Positions 10,009-19,550 are shown, numbered from the stretch's first letter. The stretch: 64,000 bases of DNA from Colwellia sp. RSH04 (GCF_003545765.1 NZ_QXIO01000013.1:1-64000); one strand, 5' to 3'. The notes: generated by a model from the letters alone, not told the origin. A program made the numbers and translations.

Positions 10009-11139
10009 TTATTGTCGTTCGTCTGGAATTGATAACTGCTCGGTTAAAACTTGTTGAAGTTTTGCGATCTCTTGCTCATTGCCAATACTAATTCTTAAAC
10101 AGCATGATAGTTGTTGCTGCTTGGATTGATCGCGAATTAAAATATTATTTGCGACCAATAATTCAAAAATGGTTGTTTTGGTTTCATTGCTGCTACAGCG
10201 AAATAGAACAAAGTTAGCGTTGCTAGTAAAAACTTGCTCGCACCAGCGTTGAGTTTGTAACCATTGACTTAGTTCTTCACGTAAACGATTGGTATCGCTT
10301 ACACGGTCAGTCATTAATTGACGTTTTGTGGTAAGTGCTTGACTGGCTATTTCAGCAACAGGAGCCGAAATAGGGTAAGGAGCGATTACTTTACTTAATA
10401 GCGTAATAACTTCTTGATTAGCGAGTGTAAAACCGCAACGAAGTCCTGCTAAGGCAAATGCTTTAGATAAAGTGCGCAAAATAATAACATTATCATAGTC
10501 ACTTAATAATTGAGTGCTAGTTTTGTCAGGGCTAAATTCGATATAGGCTTCATCAACGACGACCATAGCACTGTCTTTAAATAACTCTATAGCAGCAGCA
10601 ATTTGCTCTTCTGGTAGAAGGTTGCCAGTGGGGTTACCTGGAGAGCATAAAAAAACAACGTTAACCTTACCTACTTGCTCTGCTAAACCATCTAAATCTA
10701 ATGTTAAATCGTTTTGCTTTAGTGGTACTTTTACAATGCCTGCACCATGGTTTTCGGCGCTGATAGCGTACATACCATAAGTTGGTGGGCAGATTAAAAT
10801 ACTGTCTTGATAGGCTTTACAAAACGTTCTAATGATTAGTTCAATACCTTCATCTGCACCACGAGTCGCTAGTACTTGTGTTTTAGATAAACCAGCATAG
10901 TCACTATAGGCACTTATCAAGCTGTCAGGCTGAAAATCAGGGTATCGGTTAATATTATTCGCTGATATCTGGTAATCACCCAAACCCGGTGCTTCATTCG
11001 CGTTAAGCCAAATTTTTTCTTCACCTGCAACTTGATCTGCACTGGCAAAAAGACGTCTGGCTGATTGGTAAGGCACCATGTCAATTAACTCTTCACGGGC
11101 TAATTGCTCTGCTGTTGTCAATGAGTCATTGTTAGCCAT
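10009..11139 (-). CDS. hisC: Histidinol-phosphate aminotransferase
   Basis: This PLP-dependent class I/II aminotransferase converts imidazole acetol phosphate to histidinol phosphate using glutamate. The PLP lysine is in TLSKAFALAGLRCGF, with CSPGNPTGNL and the Asp-Tyr cofactor contacts VVDEAYIEF upstream. The length of 376 residues is slightly longer than the usual 355, mainly from an N-terminal extension. It starts two bases after the hisD stop. Confidence 0.96.
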   Translation of the reverse strand: MANNDSLTTAEQLAREELIDMVPYQSARRLFASADQVAGEEKIWLNANEAPGLGDYQISANNINRYPDFQPDSLISAYSDYAGLSKTQVLATRGADEGIELIIRTFCKAYQDSILICPPTYGMYAISAENHGAGIVKVPLKQNDLTLDLDGLAEQVGKVNVVFLCSPGNPTGNLLPEEQIAAAIELFKDSAMVVVDEAYIEFSPDKTSTQLLSDYDNVIILRTLSKAFALAGLRCGFTLANQEVITLLSKVIAPYPISAPVAEIASQALTTKRQLMTDRVSDTNRLREELSQWLQTQRWCEQVFTSNANFVLFRCSSNETKTTIFELLVANNILIRDQSKQQQLSCCLRISIGNEQEIAKLQQVLTEQLSIPDERQ

Positions 11140-11141
11140 AT

Positions 11142-12446
11142 TTAGGCTCCTTCTTCCAAACGAATCGTTACCGCACGTTGGTGAGCGTCTAGACCTTCAG
11201 CATCAGTTAATTCAATAATACATTCAGCTAAACTTGCTAAGCCATCTCGAGTTAAGTGCTGAACAGTGTAGCGTCTTGAAAAGTCAGCTAATGATAAACT
11301 GCCAATAACTTTTGAATAGCCATAGGTTGGTAATACGTGGTTTGTGCCACTAGCGTAATCACCCGCAGATTCTGGCGTATAAGCGCCAACAAAAATAGAA
11401 CCCGCATTACGCAAACTTAATAATAGCGTATCAGCATTGTCAGTTTGAATAATAAGGTGTTCAGGACCATAAAGGTTTGAAACTTCTGCTGCTTGCGTTA
11501 AATCAGTCGTTAAAATTAATCGTGATTGTTTTAACGCTTTTAATGCAATTTCTTTTCGTGAAAGTAATGCAACTTGTTTAGTTAATTCTGCTGCAACTTC
11601 ATTAATTAACAATTCACTATCGGTAAGCAAAATCACTTGGCTGTCGCTGCCGTGCTCGGCTTGAGATAATAAATCTGCAGCAATAAATGCGGCGTTGGCA
11701 TTGTTATCACCAATAACAAGCACTTCTGAAGGGCCTGCTGGCATATCAATGGCAAAACCTGCTACTTGTTGCGATAACTGTTTCTTAGCCTCAGTAACAT
11801 AACGATTGCCTGGGCCAAAAACTTTGTTTACTGCTTTAATCGTTTCAGTACCGTAAGCAAGAGCAGCAACAGCTTGTGCACCACCTACTGTGTATATTTC
11901 ATTAATACCACAAAGCTCTGCGGCAACTAAAATTTCGTTAGCAAGCTGGCCATTTTTATCAGGTGGACATACAAGTACTACACGTTGACAGCCTGCAAGT
12001 TGTGAAGGGACACCTAACATTAACACCGTTGAAGGTAATGGCGCTGAACCAGCAGGTATATATAAACCGACACTCTCAATTGGCTCTGTTTTTAAAATGC
12101 AATTAACCCCAGGGCGTGTTTCAACAGCGATATCATTTGGTTTTTGCGCCGCGTGAAAACTCTTGATTTGCTGGTAAGCTGTTTCTATTGCTGCAATTCG
12201 CTTTGCTGAAAGGGCGCTTTTAGCTTGAGCTACTTGCTCTTTTGAAACAGACAAAGTGTCTAACTTAATGCCGTCAAACTGTTCTGTTAACTTAATTAGC
12301 GCTTTATCACCTTGCTTTTGAACTTGTGAAAGAATGTTAGCGACTTGTGTTGATAACAATGCATTGTCTGCAATAGCTGGTCGAGCTAAAGCATCAACTT
12401 TTTGCTGTGCTGACAAGGTTTGCCAATTGATTATTTGCGTATTCAT
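11142..12446 (-). CDS. hisD: Histidinol dehydrogenase
   Basis: HisD oxidises histidinol to histidine in two NAD-dependent steps with a bound zinc. Characteristic segments include GLYIPAGSAPLPSTVLMLG, FGPGNRYVTEAKK, DMPAGPSEVLVI, the zinc ligands in LLSQAEHGSDSQ, and GPEHLII. The length of 434 residues is standard. It follows hisG at 41 bases and precedes hisC almost without gap. Confidence 0.97.
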   Translation of the reverse strand: MNTQIINWQTLSAQQKVDALARPAIADNALLSTQVANILSQVQKQGDKALIKLTEQFDGIKLDTLSVSKEQVAQAKSALSAKRIAAIETAYQQIKSFHAAQKPNDIAVETRPGVNCILKTEPIESVGLYIPAGSAPLPSTVLMLGVPSQLAGCQRVVLVCPPDKNGQLANEILVAAELCGINEIYTVGGAQAVAALAYGTETIKAVNKVFGPGNRYVTEAKKQLSQQVAGFAIDMPAGPSEVLVIGDNNANAAFIAADLLSQAEHGSDSQVILLTDSELLINEVAAELTKQVALLSRKEIALKALKQSRLILTTDLTQAAEVSNLYGPEHLIIQTDNADTLLLSLRNAGSIFVGAYTPESAGDYASGTNHVLPTYGYSKVIGSLSLADFSRRYTVQHLTRDGLASLAECIIELTDAEGLDAHQRAVTIRLEEGA

Positions 12447-12487
12447 TTTCTTTACCTCTTTGGGAAATTCAATCTTATTAAATTGAA

Positions 12488-13387
12488 TTAGCCCATCATT
12501 TTTTCAATTGGCATAACAAGGATAGAGTCACAACCGAGTGACTTTAATTCTTCCATGGTTTCCCAGAAGAAAGTTTCAGTTGCGACAACGTGAACAGCAA
12601 CTAAATCATCACGACCCGCTAAAGGCAGTACAGTAGGTGTTTCTTTTCCAGGCATTAAAGCACTGACTTGAGCTAACTTACCTTTTGGAGCGTGCAGCAT
12701 GATGTATTTGCTTTCGTTTGCCTTCATTACCCCTTGAATTCGAGGTAGAATGGTATCAAGTATCTTTTGCTTACTTGGCTCAAGTACTGCGGGGTTTTGA
12801 ATTAAAGATGCCGTTGACTTAAAGATAACTTCAACTTCTTTTAAGCCATTAGCTTCAAGTGTTGCGCCAGTAGAAACTAAATCACAAATACCGTCTGACA
12901 ATCCTACGCGAGGGGCAACTTCAACAGAGCCCTTTAATAAACAAAAATCAACGTTAATACCGTTATTTCTTGCAAAACGATTTAATAACTGTGGATATGT
13001 TGTAGCAAAACGCAAGCCATCTAAACTTTTAATACCTTGATAGTTAAACTCTTCAGGCATCGCAATAGATAAGCGACAACCACCAAAGTTTAAACCAGTT
13101 GTTTTTACGTAATTGTGTTCTTGTTCCATTAATTGACGCTCTAACGCTGCTTCTTCTAGTGTATTGTCACCCACAATACCTAAATCGCATACGCCATCCA
13201 TTACAAGACCCGGAATATCACTACTGCGTACACGCATGATATCTATTGGCATATTACTCACGTGGGCAAGTAAACGTCTGTCGCTTACGTTAAGTTTTAA
13301 ACCACAACGCTTTAAGAGCTTTTGTGTGTCATCACTAAGTCGTCCTGATTTTTGCATGGCTATACGTAATCTTGGTTCTGTAGTCAT
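12488..13387 (-). CDS. hisG: ATP phosphoribosyltransferase (long form)
   Basis: HisG commits PRPP and ATP to histidine synthesis and is the feedback-inhibited first enzyme. At 299 residues it is the long HisG form, with a C-terminal regulatory histidine-binding domain and no need for HisZ. The phosphoribosyl-binding [13 protein letters not shown] segment is intact, and the C-terminal region from about 225 has the ACT-like regulatory fold sequence. It is the first structural gene after the HisL attenuator, with AGGA about 10 bases before its start. Confidence 0.97.
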   Translation of the reverse strand: MTTEPRLRIAMQKSGRLSDDTQKLLKRCGLKLNVSDRRLLAHVSNMPIDIMRVRSSDIPGLVMDGVCDLGIVGDNTLEEAALERQLMEQEHNYVKTTGLNFGGCRLSIAMPEEFNYQGIKSLDGLRFATTYPQLLNRFARNNGINVDFCLLKGSVEVAPRVGLSDGICDLVSTGATLEANGLKEVEVIFKSTASLIQNPAVLEPSKQKILDTILPRIQGVMKANESKYIMLHAPKGKLAQVSALMPGKETPTVLPLAGRDDLVAVHVVATETFFWETMEELKSLGCDSILVMPIEKMMG

Positions 13388-13482
13388 TGTCTTTATTCCT
13401 AATTTTTAAAATTTGTTTCGTTGCAAACTAACGTTATGCGCCCTAAGGCATGTATATACAATTTCTCGGGCTTTAAAATGCG

Positions 13483-13519
13483 AAAACCCCCGAGAGAGTT
13501 TGGACTCTTTCGGGGGTTT
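13483..13519 (-). terminator. his attenuator terminator hairpin
   Basis: A stem of about 16 bp with one mismatch (arms 13484-13499 and 13504-13519, core CCCCCGA/TCGGGGG) with a short loop is followed on the minus strand by a TTTT tract. It lies between the HisL leader peptide and hisG, as in the classical his attenuators. Confidence 0.88.
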
Positions 13520-13561
13520 AATAAACTTAATTACTATATGTTAATCCACTGAAAGGCCCAC

Positions 13562-13638
13562 AGCCCATCAGTGATAAACCTGAATGGGCTAATCGCTATG
13601 ATGATGGTGATGATGTCGGCTATTCAGGTTAAATATCA
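13562..13638 (-). promoter_or_regulatory. his leader alternative-pairing segments
   Basis: AACCTGAAT within hisL is complementary to ATTCAGGTT just after its stop, and AGCCCAT (also after the stop) can instead pair with ATGGGCT 15 bases further on. These give the competing hairpins expected of an attenuator that senses stalling at the histidine codons. The antiterminator pairing is inferred and was not computed. Confidence 0.6.
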
Positions 13639-13639
13639 T
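13589..13639 (-). CDS. hisL: his operon leader peptide HisL
   Basis: The 16-residue open frame reads MIFNLNSRHHHHHHSD, with six consecutive histidine codons directly followed by a stop two codons later. TGAGG lies about 10 bases before the start. It is followed by complementary leader segments and the attenuator terminator. When histidyl-tRNA is scarce the ribosome stalls on the His run and the terminator should not form. It is too short for ordinary gene finding but unmistakable. Confidence 0.95.
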   Translation of the reverse strand: MIFNLNSRHHHHHHSD

Positions 13640-13675
13640 TAAGGTAGACCTCAGTAATTGTTATTTGTTTGATGT

Positions 13676-13703
13676 TGTATACTTATTAAGTAACAACAAA
13701 CAA
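13676..13703 (-). promoter_or_regulatory. Likely sigma-70 promoter of the his operon
   Basis: On the minus strand TTGTTT (13703-13698) and TATACA (13681-13676) are 16 bases apart, placing transcription start near 13669, about 30 bases before hisL. Confidence 0.5.
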
Positions 13704-13917
13704 TAATTATTTTATAAGGGATACATTACTGATTAAAATGTTTAGCTGCAAGTAATAAATAAACTTTTTTTATTGTTATTTGTTATATGCAGTTACTAAG
13801 CGATTATACCTCTAATAATTGTTATAGTATCGATAAGTAAAGTAATTTTGGTAAGTGCCGATATAATAAGAAATAAATCAGTAAGGTTAACAATAAAGTA
13901 ACATTTGAGTGTCATTT

Positions 13918-14262
13918 ATGGATATATTCACAACGCAATTAACCAGGGTTGTACCAGTACCAATTAAACCGGCGAAACTTAAAGTTAAAGCTTTATTAAA
14001 AGATGCTGGCGCAGGAAAATTAAAAGAAGATCTTGATCATCTTGAAAATCATGATTATTACTTCAATCAAAGTGATGAGAGCATTCAAGCGTTAAAAGAT
14101 GAGCAAGAGCATCAGTCAACTAAAGATGATGAAAAGAATGCCCAGAGCTCAAATCAAATAGAAGATGATGCGAAGAAAAAAGCTGAACAGCCGTCAGAAA
14201 AAGCTAACCATGATGAAATTACCGAAGTAGATGGTGTAAAGCATTTAGATTTGTACGTATAA
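13918..14262 (+). CDS. Conserved-type small acidic protein, unknown function
   Basis: The 114-residue product starts MDIFTTQLTRVVPVPIKPAK. The N-terminal 45 residues look folded and well conserved in character, followed by a highly charged Glu/Asp/Lys/Gln-rich low-complexity stretch (about 50-100) and a short end HLDLYV. There is no signal peptide or membrane span. I recall similar unnamed proteins in Alteromonadales but no function. A GTG nine bases upstream (13909) is an alternative start. It is divergent from the his operon and followed by its own terminator. Confidence 0.65.
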   Translation: MDIFTTQLTRVVPVPIKPAKLKVKALLKDAGAGKLKEDLDHLENHDYYFNQSDESIQALKDEQEHQSTKDDEKNAQSSNQIEDDAKKKAEQPSEKANHDEITEVDGVKHLDLYV

Positions 14263-14322
14263 ATATTATTGTTCTTATCGAATATTTGAATTGATTCCAC
14301 AATCGCCAGACAAACTAGGCAG

Positions 14323-14353
14323 AAAAAGTAAAGCATAACGCTTTACTTTTTTT
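14323..14353 (+). terminator. Rho-independent terminator
   Basis: AAAAAGTAAAGC (14323-14334) pairs perfectly with GCTTTACTTTTT (14340-14351) around an ATAAC loop and continues into T's. It ends the small gene at 13918-14262 and isolates it from yoaA. Confidence 0.85.
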
Positions 14354-14439
14354 ATAGGCGTATTGCTTGGTGCTTTAGTTTTTTACTTGTATACTTGCTT
14401 CTTTATCAAGCCTGCTTTTCTTTGTTTTACTCACTATTT

Positions 14440-16482
14440 ATGACTTCAGTTCAACAAGCCTTTTCTAGTAATGGAGCTCTTGCCAATACCATAACAGGTT
14501 ACTCTCCAAGACAAGCCCAAACCGATATGGCGTTGCAAGTTGCTAAAGCAATTAATCAAGAGTCATCACTAATCGTTGAAGCGGGAACAGGTACAGGAAA
14601 GACCTTTGCTTATTTAATTCCTGCTTTTTTAAGCGTTGCAGGTAATAAAAAAATAATTGACTCACTAAGTCAATCAAGTTCAGAGCCTTTGACTGAACAA
14701 ACGAATGCGTTAGTTGACGACGAATCCTTGGCAGAGAATAAAAAAATCATAATCTCGACCGGAACAAAGAACCTTCAAGAACAGCTATTTCATAAAGATA
14801 TTCCGCTAGTAAAAAAAGCATTAGCCAGTAATGCGCAAATAGCACTGTTAAAAGGTCGAGCAAACTACTTGTGCTTGTATCGATTAGAGCAATACCAACA
14901 AACACGCGGGCAGTTAGATGCAACTATGCTGGCCGATTTAGTCAAGGTGAAAAGCTGGGCAAATACCACACAAAGCGGTGATATAGGTGAATTGGTCAAT
15001 GTCAGTGAAGACTCTGCTGTTTTTCCCTTTGTGACCAGCACATTAGATAATTGCTTGGCAAGAGAATGTCCTGATTATGAGTCATGCTATTTAGTGAAAG
15101 CTAGGCAGAAAGCGATTGACGCTGATTTAATCGTAGTGAACCACCACTTGTTTTTTGCCGATATGGCGCTAAAAGACACCGGTTTTGGTGAACTCATTCC
15201 GAAAGCGCAAGTGATGATCTTTGATGAAGCCCACCAAATAGGTGATATTGCAAGTGAATACTTTGGCGAGTCTTTTTCGACTAGGTTATTAGTCGACTTA
15301 TGTACGGATGTATTGCAAATTCATCGAAGTAGCTTGGCCGATGTAAAACAACTTGGTTTAGCGGCAGAAAAATTACAAAAAAGTTGTCAGGAATTTCGTT
15401 TGCTTTTTAACTTTGATCCAGAACGAGGTAATTGGCGAGAAAAGTGCAACCAGCAGCGCTTCAATCAAAAGTATCAACGATTAAAAACAGATATCGACTT
15501 CTTATATCAGGTGATTAAGTTATGTGTGTCGCGAAATGAAGCTATTGATAACTGCTTTGATCGTATTGTAAATATCCTAGCTAAATATGAAATTATGGCT
15601 GATGTTGAGGCCTTTGGTATGAGTTTTTGGTATGAAACTACCCCTCGCCATGTTGTATTACATAAAACTCCTTTAACTGTTGCTGATAAGTTTAGTCAGT
15701 TTGTTAAAGACTCTGGAGCAGGCTGGATTTTTACTTCAGCCACGCTAGCAGTTGATAATAGTTTTGAACATTTTATTCATCAATTTGGTTTACATGGCGC
15801 AGAGCAGCTACTTCTTGAAAGTCCATTTGATTACCAAAAACAGTCACAGTTAATTGTGCCAAGGTACTTGCCTCAAGCAAATAATGTTAATAGAGCTAAA
15901 AGTCTTGCTGAACTTGCTATTCCGTTAATTGAAGCCAGTAAAGGTGCCTGTTTTATGTTGTTTACAAGTTACAGGGTTATGAATCAAGTCGCCGATATAT
16001 TAAGTGAAACTATTGACAACCCCTTATTGGTTCAGGGGCAAATGGCTAAACGAAAACTACTTGAACAGTTTATAGAAAGCGAAGAATCAGTATTACTTGC
16101 TACCGCAAGCTTTTGGGAAGGTGTTGATGTTAGGGGAGATAAATTAACCTGTGTTATTATTGATAAATTACCTTTTGCCTCACCTGACGACCCATTATTA
16201 CAAGCACGCTGTGAAGATGCTCGCAGACAAGGTAATGAACCCTTTGAAAAAATTCAACTTCCTCAAGCGGTTATTGCCTTAAAGCAAGGAGTAGGTCGTT
16301 TAATTCGAGACGTGAACGATCGCGGCATATTGGTGATTTGCGATGATAGGTTAGTTAATAGGCCCTATGGGCAAACCTTTTTAAAAAGTTTACCGCAAAT
16401 GAAACGAAGCCGAGATTTAGGTAACGCTGCTTCTTTTTTATCGCAGTTAGCCATGAAAAAATCAGCGTTAGAAAATGATTAG
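14440..16482 (+). CDS. yoaA: YoaA-type ATP-dependent DNA helicase (DinG/XPD family)
   Basis: This is an iron-sulfur superfamily 2 helicase that acts 5' to 3'; YoaA in E. coli works with the HolC clamp-loader subunit in damage tolerance. Visible motifs are Walker A EAGTGTGKT at 47-55, the Fe-S cysteines in DNCLARECPDYESC, the FDEAHQ Walker B, and the C-terminal helicase motifs SFWEGVDVRG and QGVGRLIRD. The start at 14440 (MTSVQQAFSS) gives 680 residues. An in-frame upstream codon at 14395 would add a hydrophobic stretch foreign to the family. The ribosome binding site is weak. tsaB follows at 50 bases, as in many gammaproteobacteria. Confidence 0.93.
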   Translation: MTSVQQAFSSNGALANTITGYSPRQAQTDMALQVAKAINQESSLIVEAGTGTGKTFAYLIPAFLSVAGNKKIIDSLSQSSSEPLTEQTNALVDDESLAENKKIIISTGTKNLQEQLFHKDIPLVKKALASNAQIALLKGRANYLCLYRLEQYQQTRGQLDATMLADLVKVKSWANTTQSGDIGELVNVSEDSAVFPFVTSTLDNCLARECPDYESCYLVKARQKAIDADLIVVNHHLFFADMALKDTGFGELIPKAQVMIFDEAHQIGDIASEYFGESFSTRLLVDLCTDVLQIHRSSLADVKQLGLAAEKLQKSCQEFRLLFNFDPERGNWREKCNQQRFNQKYQRLKTDIDFLYQVIKLCVSRNEAIDNCFDRIVNILAKYEIMADVEAFGMSFWYETTPRHVVLHKTPLTVADKFSQFVKDSGAGWIFTSATLAVDNSFEHFIHQFGLHGAEQLLLESPFDYQKQSQLIVPRYLPQANNVNRAKSLAELAIPLIEASKGACFMLFTSYRVMNQVADILSETIDNPLLVQGQMAKRKLLEQFIESEESVLLATASFWEGVDVRGDKLTCVIIDKLPFASPDDPLLQARCEDARRQGNEPFEKIQLPQAVIALKQGVGRLIRDVNDRGILVICDDRLVNRPYGQTFLKSLPQMKRSRDLGNAASFLSQLAMKKSALEND

Positions 16483-16532
16483 AGAGATAGTCAGGTAAAT
16501 TGAGAACCTGAAAAATTGTAAGGTATTTTATT

Positions 16533-17231
16533 GTGAATTATTTAGCACTCGATGCTTCTACTGAAGCGTGTTCAGTCGCTTTGAAAATTGGTAACACTAT
16601 CACTAGCCGTTATGAACTGTGTCCGCAATCACATAGTTTAATGTTATTGCCCATGGTAGATGAGCTTTTAAAAGAGGCGGGTAAGCAGCTATCTGATTTA
16701 GATGGTTTAATTTTTGGTCGAGGTCCAGGTAGCTTTACTGGTGTACGTATTGGTGTTGGTGTAGTGCAAGGCTTAGCTTTTTCAGCACAGTTACCTGTTG
16801 TTGGGGTTTCTAGTTTACAAGCGATGGCACAAATCGCTTTTGATAAATATCAGCAGCCGCGTGTAATTGCGACAATCGATGCGCGTATGTCTGAAGTATA
16901 TAATGGTTATTATGTGGTAAACGAGCAAGGTATCATGCAACTTCAAGGGAATGAAACGGTACTTGCACCGCAGAAACTTTCACAACATTTGGCTGATAAC
17001 TCAGTTCAAGCAGCTTATGGCGTAGGAACCGGTTGGGATGCATATGCTGATGAATTATCAGCGTTAAAAGAAAATCCTAACTCTCCCGATGTGTTGTTTC
17101 CTTCGGCAGAAGCTATGTTAACTATTGGTGCATTTGCGTTTAGTCAAGGTGAGGGTGTTGAGGCTCAAGATGCTCAGCCAAGCTACGTCAGAGATACGGT
17201 ATCATGGAAAAAGTTACCAGGGCGTGAATAA
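16533..17231 (+). CDS. tsaB: tRNA threonylcarbamoyladenosine biosynthesis protein TsaB
   Basis: TsaB (YeaZ) is the Kae1-like scaffold that pairs with TsaD and TsaE to make the t6A37 modification on ANN-decoding tRNAs. The N-terminal LALDASTEACSVAL and GLIFGRGPGSFTGVRIG are the family hallmarks. The 232-residue length is usual. It starts at GTG with TAAGG about 9 bases upstream. It lies close behind yoaA and is probably cotranscribed. Confidence 0.96.
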   Translation: MNYLALDASTEACSVALKIGNTITSRYELCPQSHSLMLLPMVDELLKEAGKQLSDLDGLIFGRGPGSFTGVRIGVGVVQGLAFSAQLPVVGVSSLQAMAQIAFDKYQQPRVIATIDARMSEVYNGYYVVNEQGIMQLQGNETVLAPQKLSQHLADNSVQAAYGVGTGWDAYADELSALKENPNSPDVLFPSAEAMLTIGAFAFSQGEGVEAQDAQPSYVRDTVSWKKLPGRE

Positions 17232-17286
17232 CAGCATATGAAGTGTTGCAGTTTATAAATAATCAAAAGTTTGCTAAATTAATACT

Positions 17287-17682
17287 ATGCAAGTAACTCA
17301 TTCTTCAATTAATAATGCCACCACGCCATCGTTAAGGCGTGATGCAGTTCAGTCAACAAGTGTTGACCAAAAAGTAGGGCCTACTAAAAAAGCTATTGAG
17401 TCGACAGATGTTGAATCTGCTTTATATGCGCCCACTAGAGCACAGGCAAGTATTCGCTTTGATGAAGCTGCAATTAACTTTATTGAAAACCAAAAAGAAA
17501 GTACGTCACAATTTAATTCAAATCAGACAGTGATAAATCAAGAAAAGGCTTCTGAACAATCGATAAACAAAGAAGATATTTCAAGACAGAATCAATATGC
17601 CGTCAATAGTTATCAAGGTATAAATAACTTAGCTCAACGTGAGAGTGTTCAGCAAATGCTAGGTGTTGACCTATTCGCTTAA
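17287..17682 (+). CDS. Small hypothetical protein with conserved C-terminus
   Basis: The 131-residue product is polar, Gln/Ser/Asn-rich and without signal peptide or membrane segment. Most of it looks disordered. The last 25 residues (YQGINNLAQRESVQQMLGVD) look like the conserved part, a short amphipathic helix. I do not recognise a function. It lies 55 bases after tsaB on the same strand. Confidence 0.6.
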   Translation: MQVTHSSINNATTPSLRRDAVQSTSVDQKVGPTKKAIESTDVESALYAPTRAQASIRFDEAAINFIENQKESTSQFNSNQTVINQEKASEQSINKEDISRQNQYAVNSYQGINNLAQRESVQQMLGVDLFA

Positions 17683-17831
17683 GCGTTAAAGGTTGAGCAT
17701 TTATTACCTTTGAAAAAGCCAATAGCGCCTGTTTTCAAACAAAAGAGTATAAAGTTATCAATAAAACCTCCTCAAGCACCACTGCTAACAATCAAACGTT
17801 TTGGCAACTATACCACTTTTACCTACTGATA

Positions 17832-18440
17832 TTGCTGGCGGTAATTATCAGGCAAATTCCTATTGTCTCTATTCCATTTAATTGGTTAGAAAGCTATTTT
17901 CATGAAATAAGTCATGGTTTAGCCGCATTGCTCACGGGAGGCTCAATAATCAAAATAGAGCTATTCACTAACGGTGCTGGATTATGCACCACCCGAGGCG
18001 GAGTAAGCTTTGTTATCACTTTTATGGGCTATGCTGGTGCAACTTTGTGGGGGTGGGGTATATACACATTAGCAGGTGCACATAAAAGAGTGGCACAATA
18101 CTTCTCTTATTTTATCTTACTGGTATTAGCATGCTCTGTTATTTTTTGGGTTAGAGACTTATTAACCTTGATTATTGTCGCCATAGTCATATCAATGTTT
18201 GTTTTTCTGGTAAAAATGAAAACACTACAATATTTGCAAATTGTGCTGCAATTTATGGGAATTATAATCTTATTAAATAGCTTGTTTAGCCCCATGTATT
18301 TGCTTGATGGTCGAAACTTAGGAGATGGTGCGGCTTTAGCTGCCAGTACATTCATTCCAGAATTAGTTTGGATTGTTATATGGTGTGCATTAGCATTATT
18401 TGCCTGTCTTAACTTAGCAAAAAGTCCTCGCAAACGATGA
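17832..18440 (+). CDS. M50-like membrane metalloprotease
   Basis: A multi-spanning protein (about five membrane segments) with the zinc motif HEISH at residues 24-28 of this frame and a possible third ligand Asp in YLLDGRNLGDG. This is the pattern of site-2-type (M50) intramembrane proteases. The listed start is a TTG with no ribosome binding site and cuts into the first membrane segment. The frame is open back to 17697, and the upstream part (FWQLYHFYLLILLAVIIRQI) looks like true protein, but contains no ATG, GTG or TTG. An ATT at 17703, 10 bases after AAAGG, is the best upstream candidate. The stop overlaps the next start (ATGA), so the hydrolase is coupled. Confidence 0.72.
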   Translation: MLAVIIRQIPIVSIPFNWLESYFHEISHGLAALLTGGSIIKIELFTNGAGLCTTRGGVSFVITFMGYAGATLWGWGIYTLAGAHKRVAQYFSYFILLVLACSVIFWVRDLLTLIIVAIVISMFVFLVKMKTLQYLQIVLQFMGIIILLNSLFSPMYLLDGRNLGDGAALAASTFIPELVWIVIWCALALFACLNLAKSPRKR

Positions 18441-19408
18441 GTGGAGTTACTGCGGGTGCAAACAATAATGAGCTGTTAATGTTAAAACCAATAACATTTC
18501 AACTTCCTCATTTTACCTTGCGGGGTTTATCTTTTGGTAACCCAAAAGGGAAAGTGGTGCTTTGTTTACATGGTTGGTTAGATAATGCAGCGAGTTTTAT
18601 GCCATTTTTAGCCGCCGTTAATTCAACCTCAAAACAACTTAACAACAATGATTTAGTAAATAAGTATTATATTTGCTTAGATTGGGTTGGTCACGGTTTG
18701 TCTGAGCATCGAGGTGATGATGCTCATTATCACTTTCTTGATTATGTTTATGATTTACTACAACTATTTGAACTTACTCAATGGAAAAATGTTCATATTC
18801 TTGCTCACTCAATGGGTGGGATGATTGCCAGCGCTTTTGCTGCAACATTTCCTGAAAAAGTAAATTCCCTGACTTTAATAGATACCTTAGGTTTTATAAC
18901 AGCCAATGCTGAAGATACAACAACTCAGCTTAAAAAAGGGTTGTTAAGCCGCTTGAAAGTGAATAGCGCTCATAAATTAAAGGCGAAATCAATAGAAGAC
19001 GGTGCTGAGAAAAGTGTCAATAGCAATAACGTTTTTTCATTAGAAACGGCGATCAGGGCGAGAATGCAAGTATCAGACTTATCCTTTGAAAATACCAAGC
19101 TATTAATTGAACGTTCGCTCTTACCTGTAAATGAAGGTTTTGTATGGCGAACAGATAAAAGGCTTCGTACGGTTTCTCCTTATCGGTATACATTAGCGCA
19201 GGCAACACAGTTATTATCAGATATTCAAGTGCCTGTTTTGTTAGTTTATGGTAGTCAAGGCCTGAAACAGGTTAGCGGGGGAATGGTAGCGTTATCTGAA
19301 AGTATTTCACATTTTAAATCTGAAGTATTATCTGGTGGGCATCATGTACATATGGAACAACCTGATATGCTAACTAAACTTTTATCATCATTTTGGCGTG
19401 AACAATAA
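18437..19408 (+). CDS. Alpha/beta hydrolase
   Basis: The 323-residue soluble protein has the serine-hydrolase layout: oxyanion region LCLHGWLDNAASF near 45-57, nucleophile elbow AHSMGG near 122, and the catalytic His in SGGHHVHMEQP near 300. The LHGWLDNAAS signature resembles the serine hydrolase-like (SERHL) group. Substrate is unknown. It starts within the stop codon of the M50-like gene (4-base overlap). Confidence 0.87.
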   Translation: MSGVTAGANNNELLMLKPITFQLPHFTLRGLSFGNPKGKVVLCLHGWLDNAASFMPFLAAVNSTSKQLNNNDLVNKYYICLDWVGHGLSEHRGDDAHYHFLDYVYDLLQLFELTQWKNVHILAHSMGGMIASAFAATFPEKVNSLTLIDTLGFITANAEDTTTQLKKGLLSRLKVNSAHKLKAKSIEDGAEKSVNSNNVFSLETAIRARMQVSDLSFENTKLLIERSLLPVNEGFVWRTDKRLRTVSPYRYTLAQATQLLSDIQVPVLLVYGSQGLKQVSGGMVALSESISHFKSEVLSGGHHVHMEQPDMLTKLLSSFWREQ

Positions 19409-19533
19409 AATCAGCATAAATAAATGGTATAAAGAATAACGAATAGAAATAATAAATTATTTAAAAGACTCACAATATTTCAAAATAAAAGTGATGTCTA
19501 AATCAGCTTAAAATTAAAACGCATGTTTAAATT

Positions 19534-19550
19534 AGCTGGTACAATGAGTT
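19534..19550 (+). promoter_or_regulatory. Candidate FadR operator
   Basis: AGCTGGTACAATGAGTT matches the FadR consensus AGCTGGTCCGAYNTGTT at 14 of 17 positions. It lies 125 bases before fadD. FadR represses fad genes until long-chain acyl-CoA releases it. The regulator gene is not in this window. Confidence 0.55.
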
